Part shown: positions 37,348 through 48,805 of the stretch, piece after piece
Layout of the letters: each line of letters opens with the position of its first letter
How positions within the stretch are numbered: position 1 is the stretch's first letter
NCBI RefSeq assembly: GCF_901000735.1
Contig: NC_081547.1
Location: 21,514,838 to 21,578,837 of the forward strand
DNA from: Corylus avellana
Taxonomy: Eukaryota; Streptophyta; Magnoliopsida; Fagales; Betulaceae
Direction of reading: 5' to 3'
DNA length: 64,000 bases
Made by a program: the position numbers and the translations under genes
The notes under the pieces: model-generated
Told to the model about the DNA's origin: nothing
Databases searched by the model: none
The model's input: only the letters and a program-made list of their open reading frames with translations

Positions 37348-37385
<38 letters not shown>
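37308..37385. repeat. (TA)n-(GA)n compound microsatellite with 20-base gap
   Basis: TA repeats enter the 20-N gap (37328-37347), and TA followed by at least sixteen GA units leaves it. True length is unknown. Confidence 0.9.
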
Positions 37386-37386
<1 letters not shown>

Positions 37387-37710
37387 GATTTGCAATTTAA
37401 TTATTTGTCACATTTCTTTTCCTTTTCTGTATCATTTGAGTTTCTTCTCTGTCCTTGTGTGACAGTGGTATAGTGATTAACGGGTTATAATTTAGGAGTT
37501 TGATCCGTTTAATTACATGAGTCGGGTTATAGTTAACCTATATAATCTTATATTCTATCCATGCATGCATCGAGAAGACCCACCTAACACGTAATATTTA
37601 GGGTTGAAAATTTTTGACACAACCTGTGAATCCAATATGAACCCAACACAAAATTAGTGGATTATAGTTAAAGGGTTTAACTCTTTTAATTAAATCAATC
37701 AAATTATACT

Positions 37711-38110
37711 CAGAGTCTGTTTGAGAGTGCGTTTTTTTAAAAATAATTTGCATTTTTAAATTAAATTGCAATTTTGGAGTGTTTGAGTTGCGATTTTAAA
37801 AACACAAATTTTAAAATCGTGGAAAAATCGGTGATTTCTATAAACTGAGTAGGGTGTACTTATTTGAAAACGTGTGAACTTAAATCAAAATCACTATTTT
37901 ACTTAAAACAATATTTGGCGCAATATTTACCTATTTGGCCATAAAACTTCAATTGTATACTAATGTTATCAAAACACTAAAAAAAAAAAAAAAAAAAAAG
38001 TACTTCTTAACATGTTTTACCAAACGCCTGTGCGACTTTAAAAAATAGCGATTTAAAAAACGCAATTTTTAAAATCGTACTTATTGAAATCGCACTCCCA
38101 AACGAACCCT
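37711..38110. mobile_element. MITE with GTTYGTTTGRGAGTGCG ends
   Basis: The left end GAGTCTGTTTGAGAGTGCG and the reverse-complemented right end GGGTTCGTTTGGGAGTGCG match closely. Inside, both arms share ATTTTAAAA..GCG motifs. About 400 bp, non-coding. No clear target duplication. The surrounding stretches 37386-37710 and 38111-38640 show no gene. Confidence 0.65.
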
Positions 38111-38640
38111 TAATCAATGAACTCTACATATTAACACCCCTTACCTTTCCTTTAACAACAATTATCAACCATATTTAGGGAAAAAACAGTGTTGTCCCCG
38201 TCAAGAGTAAGTGCTTCTTCAATATATATATATATTTTAATCCTAGGTAGTGGATTGGAGGAAAACCCACCAAAAAACAAGCACGAGGAGCAGCAAGTAA
38301 ACGAGAAAAAAATGGGTACGACCAACTCTTTTGTGGCTAGCAATATGTTCAGCAACCAATTATGTCTCCATCTTTTCTTGTGTAGTCAATTTCCAACACT
38401 TGTGTTTGTGTTTTTTTTTATTTTATGTAAATTAAAACGTTCTTAGTTGAAAATTTTTGTTAGGAAAATAGTCAATTTTCCATTTTTTTTTTACTATCTT
38501 CTTGAAAATAATTTTTATTGACTATTATTTTACATTGTACCAAACATTGAAAAATAGGAAAACCATTTTTTTTAAAATCATTTTATGTCTAAACCAACGG
38601 AGCCTAAGATTATTTTTCGTTGTTTGACATATTGAATATA

Positions 38641-39105
38641 GGAAAAACTACACTTATTTTCTCAAACTTGCACCCAAATTTGATTGTTCTCCCAAATTTT
38701 TAACAATTGTAATTGACACCAAACTAATTATCTCTTTCACTTAACCCTCTATCAGAAATTTACGCTAAATCCAATTGAAAATTTAAAATATGACAACAAT
38801 CCCCTTCCATTACATAATTTATTTTTATTTTTTTAAAAAAATAATAATAAAGAAAACACCATGGCCGTGGATTTCCATGGCCAAGGATTTATTTTTTTTA
38901 TTTTTTTTTGTACTGTCACACGAGGAAATAGGGGGTTAATTATGGATATTTTATTCATTTTCTGTCGGATTTAACAAAAAATTCTAGTAGAGAAAAATTA
39001 AGCGAAAGGGTTAGGTAATTTGAGGGGCCAATTGTAACTTTTTAAAGTTTAGAGGAGATATTGCAATTTAAGTGTAAGTTTGAGTGGGATAAGTAGAGTT
39101 TTCTC
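38641..39105. mobile_element. Foldback MITE
   Basis: The left arm GGAAAAACTACACTTATTTT and the right arm ending TAAGTAGAGTTTTCTC are inverted, with further pairing (CAAACTTGCACCCAAATT against AATTTAAGTGTAAGTTTG). The centre carries CCATGGCCGTGGATTTCCATGG, itself palindromic. There is no ORF. Confidence 0.7.
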
Positions 39106-39925
39106 TTTAAATTACTTAATATTAATTACAATAAGAATCTACTATAACTTGTTTGCAATAGGGTAAGGGCGGTTTTGGAGCTATAGAAATAAAGCGACTA
39201 CTTAGAACTAGTGGGAGATTGAGTTGAAAAATAGAACTAGCTTCTTTGTATAAAAAACGTCTAAACGAGAATTTTTAAAAGAAAAAAGAAAAAGAAAAAG
39301 AAAAAAACCTCATTTTCAAGCTTTTCTCGGCACGCAATTTTAAGTTGTTTTTAGAGTAAAAAAATTGTAAATATTAAAATATATTTTAAAGTATTTAACG
39401 CAAATTCCAAATAGAAACCTTCATTATTTATTTACTTGAGCACATGGAGCCTGGAGGGACAGGGAACAAAAGTCTACAACTTACTAGCTTTGATAGGAGC
39501 TTGTCAATTGCAAGTCATGAACTCGTGTTTCTCGATTATGGAAGCAGTAGCATCAAATTTTTCCTGCTACTCGATATGATCAAGAATCTTTGACCCTCAA
39601 GGCCTAAAGCTTTGAATGGTAGGTCACGATCATGTGCCTCCATAGTCCATATATGCAACACATGTGTTTATCATTTGTAAGCCCTCTTTTATAAAAATGT
39701 CTATTTGATAAATTAAAGAAAGTTTTAAGGGAGATGTAAATTAAAGTGTTTGATTGTCACAAAAGCCCTTGGAAGGTAGATTTTATTTCCTTTATGATCT
39801 GATATTAATATTATTGATATATATTTTTTAGTATAGGTCGATTTATGTTTCCTTGTATAAGTTGATTTAGATTTCATATTTATAGTTGAATAAGTCAACC
39901 CATTAATAAAAACTTACAGAGATGC
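39106..39925. other. Non-coding spacer
   Basis: AT-rich intergenic sequence. No open frame, repeat or motif of note was recognised. Confidence 0.4.
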
Positions 39926-39945
39926 ATTTCAAATGGGTTGTTCTT

Positions 39946-40463
39946 AGTCCGCAGTGCATACCACTTGGCTATAGAGGGGCAGGCTGCTTCACGTGGGGGA
40001 GCTTCCACCCAGGGACAAAGGAGTGAGATGTGAAAGATACGTTGGCAACTAAATGTTCCCAACGTTGTTAAAATGTTTGTATGGAGGGCGTGCCACAATC
40101 TTCTCCCTACAAAAGCCAATCTATTTCAGAGGGGGGTGACTACTACCCCACTGTGCCCAATATGCAACTTAGAAGAGGAAAGAGTTGAACATATCTTGGT
40201 CTTGCCCATCAGTGACCGATGTGTGGGGGTACGACTCCATCAAACTGCAAAAAAGTACGTGTGATAGAAAGGACTTCGCACAGCTCTTTGAAGAGATGAC
40301 AGATCGTTGTGATCAAGCAGAAGTTGAAGTTTTTGTGATTACGGCGAGGAGGATTTGGATGCAGCGTAATGATGTAGTCCACGGGGGTTTGTTTACTCCT
40401 CCCACCCAGGTTTATATGGATGCTGTATCCGCACTGGAGGATTTTCATAGGATCAATGCTTAG
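39946..40463 (+). pseudogene. LINE ORF2 zf-RVT region, decayed
   Basis: The plus strand reads VRSAYHLAIEGQAAS..., with a TGA where a Trp codon is expected (near 40029). It continues WQLNVPNVVKMFVWRACHNL and LPTKANLFQRGV with the zinc-binding motif CPIC...EHIL (40150-40200). After a frameshift near 40195 it goes on to RRIWMQRNDVVHGGLF. This is the reverse-transcriptase zinc-binding module that precedes RNase H in plant L1-type LINEs. The RT core upstream is missing. Confidence 0.85.
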
Positions 40464-40472
40464 TCTGAGGAG

Positions 40473-41003
40473 ATGGGAAGATCAAACCAGCAAATTCCAA
40501 AAGTTACGTGGCAGCCACCTTCCATGAATTTAGTAAAAATTAATTGGGATGCAGTTGTAGATAAGAAGAACACAAGCATTGGCCTGGGGTTCTTAGCAAG
40601 GGATACTAATGGTAGATTTCTGGTACCTTGTGGTATAAAAAAGAAGATGGCAAAAGATTCGATAGTGGCCGAGGCTCCAGCTGCCCTTCACGCGGAGATT
40701 TTTGCCAAAGAGCAGGGGTTCTCGAATGTCATTTTTGAAGGGGATGCATTAGAGATTGTTATTGCAATGAACTCAAACGAGCCATGTTGGAGTGGCTACA
40801 ATCATTTCGTGAAAGATATTAAGCAATGCATGAGCTCTTTGGACACGTCAACTTTTATTCATGTGGTTCGGGCAGCAAATTCCGCTACCCACGGTTTAGC
40901 TAAAGTGGCCTGTACCCATCTCATCGATAAAAATCGGTGGCATTCTATTCTATCATGTATTGGTGGTATTATTAGGAAGGAGGAATTTTCCCCCTTTCCT
41001 TGA
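40473..41003 (+). CDS. RNase H-like domain of a plant LINE (176-residue open frame)
   Basis: An uninterrupted frame of 176 residues with the plant LINE RNase H fold: KINWDAV (Asp26), IGLGFLARDTNGRF, the acidic AEAPAALHAE helix (Glu67), VIFEGDALEIV (Asp91) and the late RAANSATHGLAKVA motif (usually RxxNxxAHxLA). These match the D-E-D catalytic set of RNase H1-type domains found at the C-terminus of L1-like elements and in stand-alone putative ribonuclease H genes. It lies just downstream of the decayed zf-RVT part, so it is most likely the element's tail and not a host gene, although the absence of stops over 530 bp is notable. The first Met is probably not a real start. Confidence 0.82.
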   Translation: MGRSNQQIPKVTWQPPSMNLVKINWDAVVDKKNTSIGLGFLARDTNGRFLVPCGIKKKMAKDSIVAEAPAALHAEIFAKEQGFSNVIFEGDALEIVIAMNSNEPCWSGYNHFVKDIKQCMSSLDTSTFIHVVRAANSATHGLAKVACTHLIDKNRWHSILSCIGGIIRKEEFSPFP

Positions 41004-41040
41004 TTTGCTCTAACTGAGCTTGAATAAGATTACAAATTTA

Positions 41041-41204
41041 CTCAACCAAGTCTATAAAAATGACATGTGTCATTTTAATATGTGAAAAACATATGCTTTT
41101 TTAATGTTAGGAACAAAATTGGAATAAATTTTATTAAAAACTAATGTACATCTCACATGTTATTAAAAAAAGGGACCCATGTCATTTTTATAGACTTGGT
41201 TGAA
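41041..41204. mobile_element. Short MITE
   Basis: TCAACCAAGTCTATAAAAAT near the left end and ATTTTTATAGACTTGGTTGA at the right end are perfect inverted repeats, continuing with GACATG.GTC. About 165 bp, downstream of the LINE RNase H frame. Confidence 0.8.
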
Positions 41205-41239
41205 AGAAATTCCTCCAACCTAGTTTAAAGGAAAACTCT

Positions 41240-42305
41240 GTTCAAAACTTAATTCTATTGCTTAGGCACTCGCTACTGCTTTTTTCCTTTTTTTGACCCA
41301 TTCACCTCCTCCGTAAGGGCTCTCCATTGCCTCTATGTGGCTTTTTTCGAGGGAGGAGGGATAGACCTCTTCACCTCCACCTAGTGCGGCCGCCCCTAAT
41401 ACCCCCTTTGTTACCGGGTTCCTCTTGTGTTTTCCATTTTCACCACGAAGACGTTCCTCCTCCTCGTCATCACTCTCTGACTGTTCTCCTCCCTCAGTCG
41501 CTTCACCATGCTTGGTTCTATGGCGGATCTCAAATCCGGTTCTCTCTAGGCCCGATCTGTTTCCCTTCGTTCCTCCATAGCCCTGACACTGGGTTCCCCG
41601 GCCTCCCAACTCTCCACTGCTTCCTCCACTTTCTTCCTTTGACCACCACTCGTTGGCGCGTGGTCCTCATGCGCTGACGCGTGTTCGCCAAGCTACTTCC
41701 AGAAGCTCCTTCGCCAATCCTCCTCGGCCCCACACTCAGTTGAAGTCGCTGCTTAGTGGGTTTTTTTCACTTTTTTTTTTTTTAAAAAAAAAATAAAAAA
41801 ATTATTTTCCATACATTTTTATCTTCCTTGTGTTTTGTAGCTTTCTTTTTTGTATTTTGCTGCTTGTTTGTTTTGTAGATTACTGTCTCCCTACTTTATT
41901 GTGCTTTGCATTTCTAGTGGAAACTTTTGTAGCCACTTTAGTGGTGGATCCTCTTTGTCCAGCAGTCCTTGTATCGGACTATGATAGTGCATTTTCGGCT
42001 TCAACCTCCTTTAGGTGGTTGTTGCTAGTTTTAAGTGGGGGCTCAGATAAGTTCGCCTTAATCTGTACCTCTTTTGCTTTTATAACCACCTTAAGCAGTC
42101 CCTTGAAAGGACTAAGTCACTCTTTTGACTAATTTCTTATTGTTTGTAATTATTTTTGCACTATTTTAATTTGTTTTGGGTCTGTCGTTGAGGAACTCAT
42201 CATTTTTTGGTTTTAGGATAACCCACTCTCTCTTCCTTTCAGATTAGGAGTGGGAAGGATCTCCTTTGTAGCCATTTTCCTTATTCAATTAAAAAAAAAA
42301 AAAAT
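41240..42305 (+). other. Unidentified GC-richer block ending in an A tract
   Basis: 41300-41740 is GC-richer than its neighbours and holds Pro/His-rich and Arg-rich frames on both strands with no family motif. The block ends with TTATTCAATT and a run of fourteen A at about 42290-42304. A 3' A tract suggests a retroposed sequence or a LINE 5'-UTR piece. No target duplication was found and no function is proposed. Confidence 0.35.
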
Positions 42306-42549
42306 TGACCCTTTAATATAACGATTGACTCACATGTATGCTATTTGTGTTAATTTTTGAGTTGTTTCAAGTATCTATCAGTTCTTCATGCGTTTTATAA
42401 GTTTGTTTGTGGATTTCGGGAAATTTCTTTCAAGATTTTCATCTAACATATGTTTGTTACTTGTTAGGATTAGATTGAGTCTTGGAGGGATCTTGTAATC
42501 TCATTCATGTTGTAATTATTTTTATCACCAAATGGTAAAAGGGAGAATT

Positions 42550-43195
42550 TGTTAAGTTTTTTATGGGTTTATTTAGTATCCAAAATGTACCTATATAATT
42601 TGTGGCTTAGGTAGATTTGTACTTAGGATTCGGCTGAAGAATGCTCAAGAAAATCAAGTACAAGAAGCTTTGTTTGCAACAAAATACTTAGATAGTGAGT
42701 TTCGTATGCAATGTTGTTTGTTGATGTCTGGACAATGCCTAGCAAGTGAGTTTCGGTTGCAGGCCTGTTTGCAAATGTCCTAGACAATTTGGGTCAGTCG
42801 CACATATTTGGACAATTTTGTGAGACAATTTTTTGTCCACTAAGGCGTTCGAAGATGTCTAGTCATAAAATTGTTGTAGGGGTTGAAACCTTAAGGATGT
42901 TTGGACGCCTCCACAAAAAACCTAAATAGACTTTAGGTTTCAAAGCTAATTTTTACAAATCTATAAAAGGACTTTGAATGCATGATTTTCAGTGAGCTCA
43001 GCATTGTTCTTCCATGATGATATGGATTGTTTTCATGCATTGTGAGCTTAGCAATTATTTGTCTACAAAGAAATATTGTTCATATGAGTGTATGAAGTTC
43101 AATATCTTGGAGTGATCAAACTACATCTAGTTTTACATCAACAAACCGTTTGAAGTCTACTGATAGGTCGTTGAAGAGTGAACCTATCACTCCCG
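42550..43195 (+). mobile_element. Probable Copia LTR
   Basis: A polypurine stretch AAAAGGGAGAATT (42536-42548) is followed by TGTTAAGTTTTTTATGGG, the usual internal-to-3'-LTR junction of Copia elements. A promoter-like TCTATAAAAGGAC lies at about 42959, as expected within an LTR. The right end is uncertain. No polyprotein remains. Confidence 0.5.
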
Positions 43196-44604
43196 AGTCC
43201 TTCTGTGCTTAATTTGATTGGCAATATCACACACATGATAGTAAATTGGGCGTAACTCAGGCTATGTGCGTTAGAATTGTGTATAATACCCTAATTCGGA
43301 AAGCTCTTTTTGGTACACACGCCATGGTCACCACACTATTCATGGTGACCGCATTTTCAGGATCAAAGTTTATCGTTTTCACCTCCAAAATTTTATTTTA
43401 AGTTATTCTCTGCCATTTCTAGGATATAGTAATTCTCTTTTAGGGGTGGCTAGGCTTTATTCTTCCACTATTTATGATTCTTTTTTCCCTTCTCCTAATC
43501 TCTTTTTACCTCAATTTCTAAGTCTCAAATTACTATCCCATTTTTTCAGATATTACTATTTCTATATGGTGTTCACATATACTTAATCTAATATTTTACT
43601 CCACTATTTTCATTTCCATTTTTTTTTTTTAATTTGATTTGTCCATGGTGTTACAATCTCCCTGCTTCATCCCAACCTTCCTCCTCTAATGACAACCACA
43701 CCCAAAAAGAAACCTAGCTGCCCCTTTTCTTCATCACCACACTTTTTCAACTTTCACTTGCCATCCTACTTGTTTCGTTGTAAATTCCTCTCCCATCTCT
43801 CACGATTGCCCTTGTCCCTTTACATTATAGCCTCCTAGCAATTCCTTTCCCCACCTTGCGTTTGTGGGTCTTTTGTGGGATTTGTTTTTAAACTATTGGC
43901 AACGGTATTTGATTTTTTTTTTTTAAACCAAACAATGGAAGATTCAATATTTTTTTCGAATATATTTTCGACTAAAAATATTTTTTTCTTATAAACTATT
44001 TTATGTTGAAACAAGATGTCTTATTCGTTGAAAGAATATATTATTTGTAAAAGAGCCTTTGATATTCTTGAAGGAAGATTGAGAAAACAAATCGACTCTT
44101 TAATTTCATGAAATGTTTAATTTCTTGAGATATCATATAGAAGTGAAAATGTTGTGGTCTTTTGTAATTTAAATCTCATTAAATTTAGTACCTTGTTTTG
44201 ATTGAGAGGGAGAAGGAGTAGAAAATTCTTCATTCAAGATTAAAAAGAAAAAAAAAAAAAAAGGAGCAAGGATTGAAAATGATTTAAAGGAAAAAAAAAT
44301 GAAAACAATGACTTCAGTAAATATATTTATGTTTATTTTAATTTACAATTAATAATCATTTAATCAGATAATACTAATTGAATTGTAAAATTTATAGAAT
44401 TCAACCTTTTAATCATCTTGACTCTATTGCCTATTCATGACCTCGTGGATGAAGAAAATGATTGCCACATATACCGTTTAGGAATATGACCTCGACAAAT
44501 TTAAGTACATTTTTCTTCACTTGATGATGGTGAGTGAGCAAGCAAGTGAAAATGGCAATACTCATAATTGATTTAACAAATAATGGAGTTTAAAATGATT
44601 CAAA
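43196..44604. other. Non-coding spacer
   Basis: No gene seen. A short perfect palindrome GGTCACCA...TGGTGACC lies at about 43328-43353. The rest is AT-rich or weakly pyrimidine-rich sequence. Confidence 0.4.
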
Positions 44605-44912
44605 GGCTCCGTTTGTTTCAGTGTAAAAAAATTACTAAAATATATTTTATGTATTTTTCGTTGTTTGGTGCGACAAAAAATAATAGTAAAATTGAAAATA
44701 TTTTTAGTTTGACTAAAAGAGATTATTTAGTTTAGAAAAATGGAATGTTTTTAAATTGCGTAAACCATTTTTTGAGTTTGAGTTTATCATTCTCAGAATT
44801 AGAACAGCGATGAACCTCCACTATGTAATTGTCGGAACACCACAAGACCATTGATGGAGCTCCACTGAGCCATCACCGGTATCTTGATTTCTAACAGCAA
44901 TGCATCATGGTC

Positions 44913-44945
<33 letters not shown>

Positions 44946-45587
44946 ATTAAACCTTTGTCGGATCATCGGGCCTCTACCAACCCATTGTCGAACCACCACC
45001 AACTATAGCCAAACAACCTCAACCACCATTGTGCCACCAATAGGCCCTTGTCGGACCACTCCCAAGCCACTGCCAAACCACAACCACACCATCATTGGAC
45101 CAGAATTGGGCCACTACCAGAGCATCACTAGGCCACCATTGGACCTTCTTTAATCGTTGTTGAACCATAGTCGGGCCACTATTAGATCTCCATCAGACCA
45201 CATGTGGTGTACATCTGGGCCTCGTTGAATCATAGCTATGCCACCCCTAGACCATCGCCAGACCACCATCAAGCCCCCACCAGGCCACCATCGGACCACA
45301 ACCCGACCTTCGCCTACCATTACCAGACTATAGTTGTGCCACCATTGGGTCACCACCATTAGAACTCAAAACTTTTAGGTTACTTGTTTTAAGAAATATT
45401 TATATTAATATTTTTCTGTTATGAATAAAAATTGATTTTTATAGGTTAATATGATTGAATGAAAATATAAAAAATATTTGTGATTTTTCGTATGTGCCAA
45501 ACATTGGAAAATATTTTAAAGAAAAAAAATGATTTTCTTGAAAACAATTTTCAACAAAAAATATTTTACACCAAAATAAACAGAGTC
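44605..45587. mobile_element. MITE carrying a CCACCATYGGACC minisatellite
   Basis: The ends GGCTCCGTTTGTTTCAGTGT and, reading inward from the right, GACTCTGTTTATTTTGGTGT are inverted repeats, followed in both arms by AAAATATTTT-type sequence. Between the arms (44815-45360) is a degenerate minisatellite of about 12-24 bp units (CCACCATTGGACC, CCACCATCGGACC, CATCGCCAGACC) plus a (TA)n run at 44915-44943. The minisatellite gives spurious open frames on both strands. Confidence 0.75.
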
Positions 45588-45892
45588 AAAATCTTTTTAT
45601 TTTTATTATTATTATGATTTTTTTATTTTTTTTTCTCTTAACGAAATTGAAGGAGATAAAGATTTTTATTTATTTATTTGAAATCGAGAATAGGAGTTAT
45701 TAAGCCACCTAAAATTGATTTATCTAATTTAATTATTATTGATCACTTGCCAATGTTGTGCTCCTTTTTCTCATAAACAAGCTTAGAAAGAAAGTGATAA
45801 TTGCGAATGGTTAATAAATTAAATTTCTTTGTCAAAGATTTTGATAACCCTGTAGATGGAAATGTTCTTGCTTCATGTTTTAATTTTCTTTT

Positions 45893-46605
45893 GGGTAAAG
45901 TCCACTTAACCCTCTCAAATTATCACCTAATTGATCATGTCCCATCAAACTTTCAGTTGTGATAATATTGTACTCCCCAAACTACCAAAACATTGTTAAT
46001 GTTCCCCTAAGGCTAATAAAAAGATAAAGATACCCCTATAAATTAAAAAAAAAAATTAATTTGTATTTTTTTTTTTAAAAAAAAAAACAAAACGAAAATT
46101 ATTTAAAAAATGATTTTTTTTAAACAAAATTTTTTTGAACAATTTTTTTTTTTAAAAAAAGGAAATTTTTATTTTTAAAAAAATATATATATATATTTTA
46201 ATTTTGTTTCAAAAAAATGAAAAAAAATTTTAATTTTTGAAACGAAATTTTTTTAATTTTTTAAAAAACAGAACTTTTATTTAAAAGAAATTATGACAAA
46301 GAGTTTAAAAAAAAAGGGAAAAATTTTCAATTTTTATAAAAAAAAAAAAAAAAAAATCGATTTTTTTTAATCATTTTCTTATAAAAAAGATTTTTTTTAA
46401 AAAATTTTTTTATTTAAGTTTTAAGGTTTTTTTAGAAGTTTTAGTATTATTTATTTATTTTATTTATTTTACTAAGGGTAGTTTCGTCATTGTGGTGAAC
46501 ATTGACAGTTTTTGATAGTTTGAGACAGACATTGTCCCAATTAAAAGTTTAGGGGAAATATTGTCAATTTAGTGGTAGTTTGGAGGTACGTGAACTTTCC
46601 ATTTT
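45893..46605. mobile_element. Foldback MITE with A/T-rich centre
   Basis: The left arm (CCACTTAACCCTCTCAAATT, GATAATATTGTACTCCCCAA) pairs with the right arm (GGAAATATTGTCAATTTAGT, GGTAGTTTGGAGGTACGTGA). The centre 46040-46440 is almost pure A/T homopolymer blocks, partly palindromic. Non-coding. Confidence 0.65.
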
Positions 46606-47646
46606 TCCTTTTTAAGAAAAAAACAGACTTTATAACATTTTTTTAATGCTATTAATATGTCACTTTTCTAATATATTTGATGTGACCATGAAATGGATCC
46701 CCTTCTTCAAAGAGATTACACAGAATCTTTGAGTAAATACTTCAAATTTCTCACTCTAAAACCGTCCAGCTCACTTGTTGAATTCTAAATTGTTCTTTTT
46801 TGGAGTTTAAAGATTAAAATTTGGGAAATAATGTCATTTTTACTATAAAATCAAGTAATTTGTTTTGTTAATTAAAAAAAAAAAGTAATTTGTTTTGTTG
46901 TTCTCTGTGATCCAGTTTTGGAAGGTCAAGAATTGAAGATCATGCATCTATTTTGTCTTCCTAGTGGAATAATTTGGGGAAAATTATACTAAGTTTTCTA
47001 GAGTTTTATAAAATTACACAACATTTCCCCTTGTTTTGAATGTAGACAACAACCTCTCTTGAAGTGAAAGTGAAATATATATATATATATATACTAATCA
47101 CCATCAAGGCAGTAATATATATGAAAAAAGTTAAACAAAGTCACTAGCTAATGTATATGGATTAATTAATACTTTTAGTTTTGCCTTTAAAATGCAATAA
47201 TCCCCAAAATTAGACTTAATAATCATTGTACGTAATAGTCACCGAAAAAATAGTTATTTTTAGTATTTGTGTAAGAATAAAATAAAAATAATTTTAAAAT
47301 ATTGATATTTAATGCCTTGAAGATGACAGACGAATGATATTTTATAATTTAAAGGAAGGTTAATATATATTAGAGAAATCGAGCGGATCTTATAAATAAA
47401 ACAACTTAAGCACAACGCTCTATAGAAATTATATCAGAAATACAAATGGGAAACTTTCTCAATAAGGCTGTTTTCCAAACTCAAAGATAAAGCTTCCTTG
47501 GTCAACCTGTGGGCTGCGCCATTTAGATGTCATCTGACATAGTTTAAGGAAGGTTAATATTTGATTCAAAATAAGGAAAACCATGCCTTGTAATTTCACA
47601 TCATTTCAATTTTCAAAGGAGAGAGTCAATTTTCTTTGTAACTTGT
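46606..47646. other. Non-coding spacer
   Basis: AT-rich, with a short TA microsatellite at 47077-47091. No gene or mobile element could be assigned. Confidence 0.4.
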
Positions 47647-48130
47647 CACTAGAGGATCTCCTAATGGTTTTGGTGGCAGGGGGACTAGAATTGGCAATTT
47701 TAGATATGACTTACGAATTTGACATGAATTAAATATGAAATTAATAAGTTAAGGCTGATAGGTCTGAACTGTTTAATTAAATGAGTCAGATTATAATTGA
47801 CCTATATAGTTTTAATCCATATTTCAACCGATATATAACTAGTCACTAAACGATCTTCAAATGATTTTGGTGGTAGGGGGACTAGAACTGACAATTTTAG
47901 ATACAACTCACGAATTTGGTATAGATTTAACATAAAATTAATGAATTAGGGTTGACTCATTTAATTAAATGAGTTGCGAATTATGGTTGACCTATATAGT
48001 TTTTATCCATGTATCAATACAAACCGAATGTGATAAACAACATTTATAGCTGACAATTTTTGATACAAATTTAATATAAAATTAACAAATGAAGATTAAG
48101 ATATCTGACCCATTTAATTAAATAATTCAT
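47647..48130. repeat. About 197-bp tandem repeat, two and a partial third unit
   Basis: CACTAGAGGATCTCCTAATG at 47647 recurs as CACTAAACGATCTTCAAATG at 47844. The units share GGGGGACTAGAA, CATTTAATTAAATGAGT and GACCTATATAGTTTT. A third, shorter unit follows from about 48050. The same GACCY..TTTAATTAAATGAGT motif occurs at 37500-37690. It lies directly upstream of the REC promoter region. Confidence 0.75.
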
Positions 48131-48270
48131 GCATAGCTTTTTGAGATGATTTGAGGTAGACACACGCGAAGTAAAAATGGACACCTCAACGGGGGACTAT
48201 TTACCAAGGAAAATGTGACAAATTTAGGGTTCAATAATGGAGTTGCTCATTAGATTCGGTATCGCCTTTA

Positions 48271-48805
48271 TTGCCTCTTAGTGCCAAATTAACAGTCCAT
48301 AATCATTCCCTTAGTGGTGGGGAGATCTATAAGGCCCCAACACGTGATAAAACAAAATATGAACGGCCACATTATCTCCTGCCGCGTTACAACTTCAGGG
48401 GTCATTGTCCCACCCTCTCGTCTTGTTTTTATCTCAGTGCATGTGTCTCTCCCTGCCTTCCTATAAGACACATCACATGTTTCTACAGAGAGAGAGAAAG
48501 AAGAGAGAGAGAGAGAGAACGCAATCGAGCTTATTAGCAAGAAGGAGAGGCCAGGATTGCTCACAAATCCATAAAGAGGGTTGAAGCTGAAAGTCCCTTA
48601 TCCTATCTTTTCTTCAAACCTTTTCACAAGATTTTCCTTAAAGCTCACTCTCACTCTTTCTAGCCTTCAACCCCCTCCACCTCTCCCCCCCTTTTGTTTT
48701 TCTCTCTTTCCCTCTTGTTCTTCCTCTTTGTGTCAATGATTTCTGAAATGGGTTTCTGAATTTGTATCAAAATATTACACACATATCTTCTGGGTTTTGA
48801 AGGAA
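48271..48805 (+). promoter_or_regulatory. REC promoter / 5' UTR region with GA microsatellite
   Basis: Upstream of the REC ATG at 48806. A possible TATA-like CTATAAGA lies near 48461. A GAGA tract spans 48486-48518, followed by pyrimidine-rich sequence (48640-48730). GA/CT tracts in plant 5' leaders are common. The transcription start cannot be placed from sequence alone. Confidence 0.4.

Noticed and set aside
37720..38110. Chance palindromic AT-rich sequence without mobile origin
   Set aside because: The ends match over about 18 bases, including GC-containing positions, so a MITE is the better reading.
41262..41733. Overlapping frames of about 115 codons on both strands
   Set aside because: GC-rich sequence open in several frames with Arg/Pro/His bias and no motif. 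No reason to prefer any frame as a gene.
44799..45359. Repetitive Pro/His/Thr frames (plus) and Trp/Val/Gly frames (minus)
   Set aside because: Translations of the CCACCATYGGACC minisatellite, not proteins.
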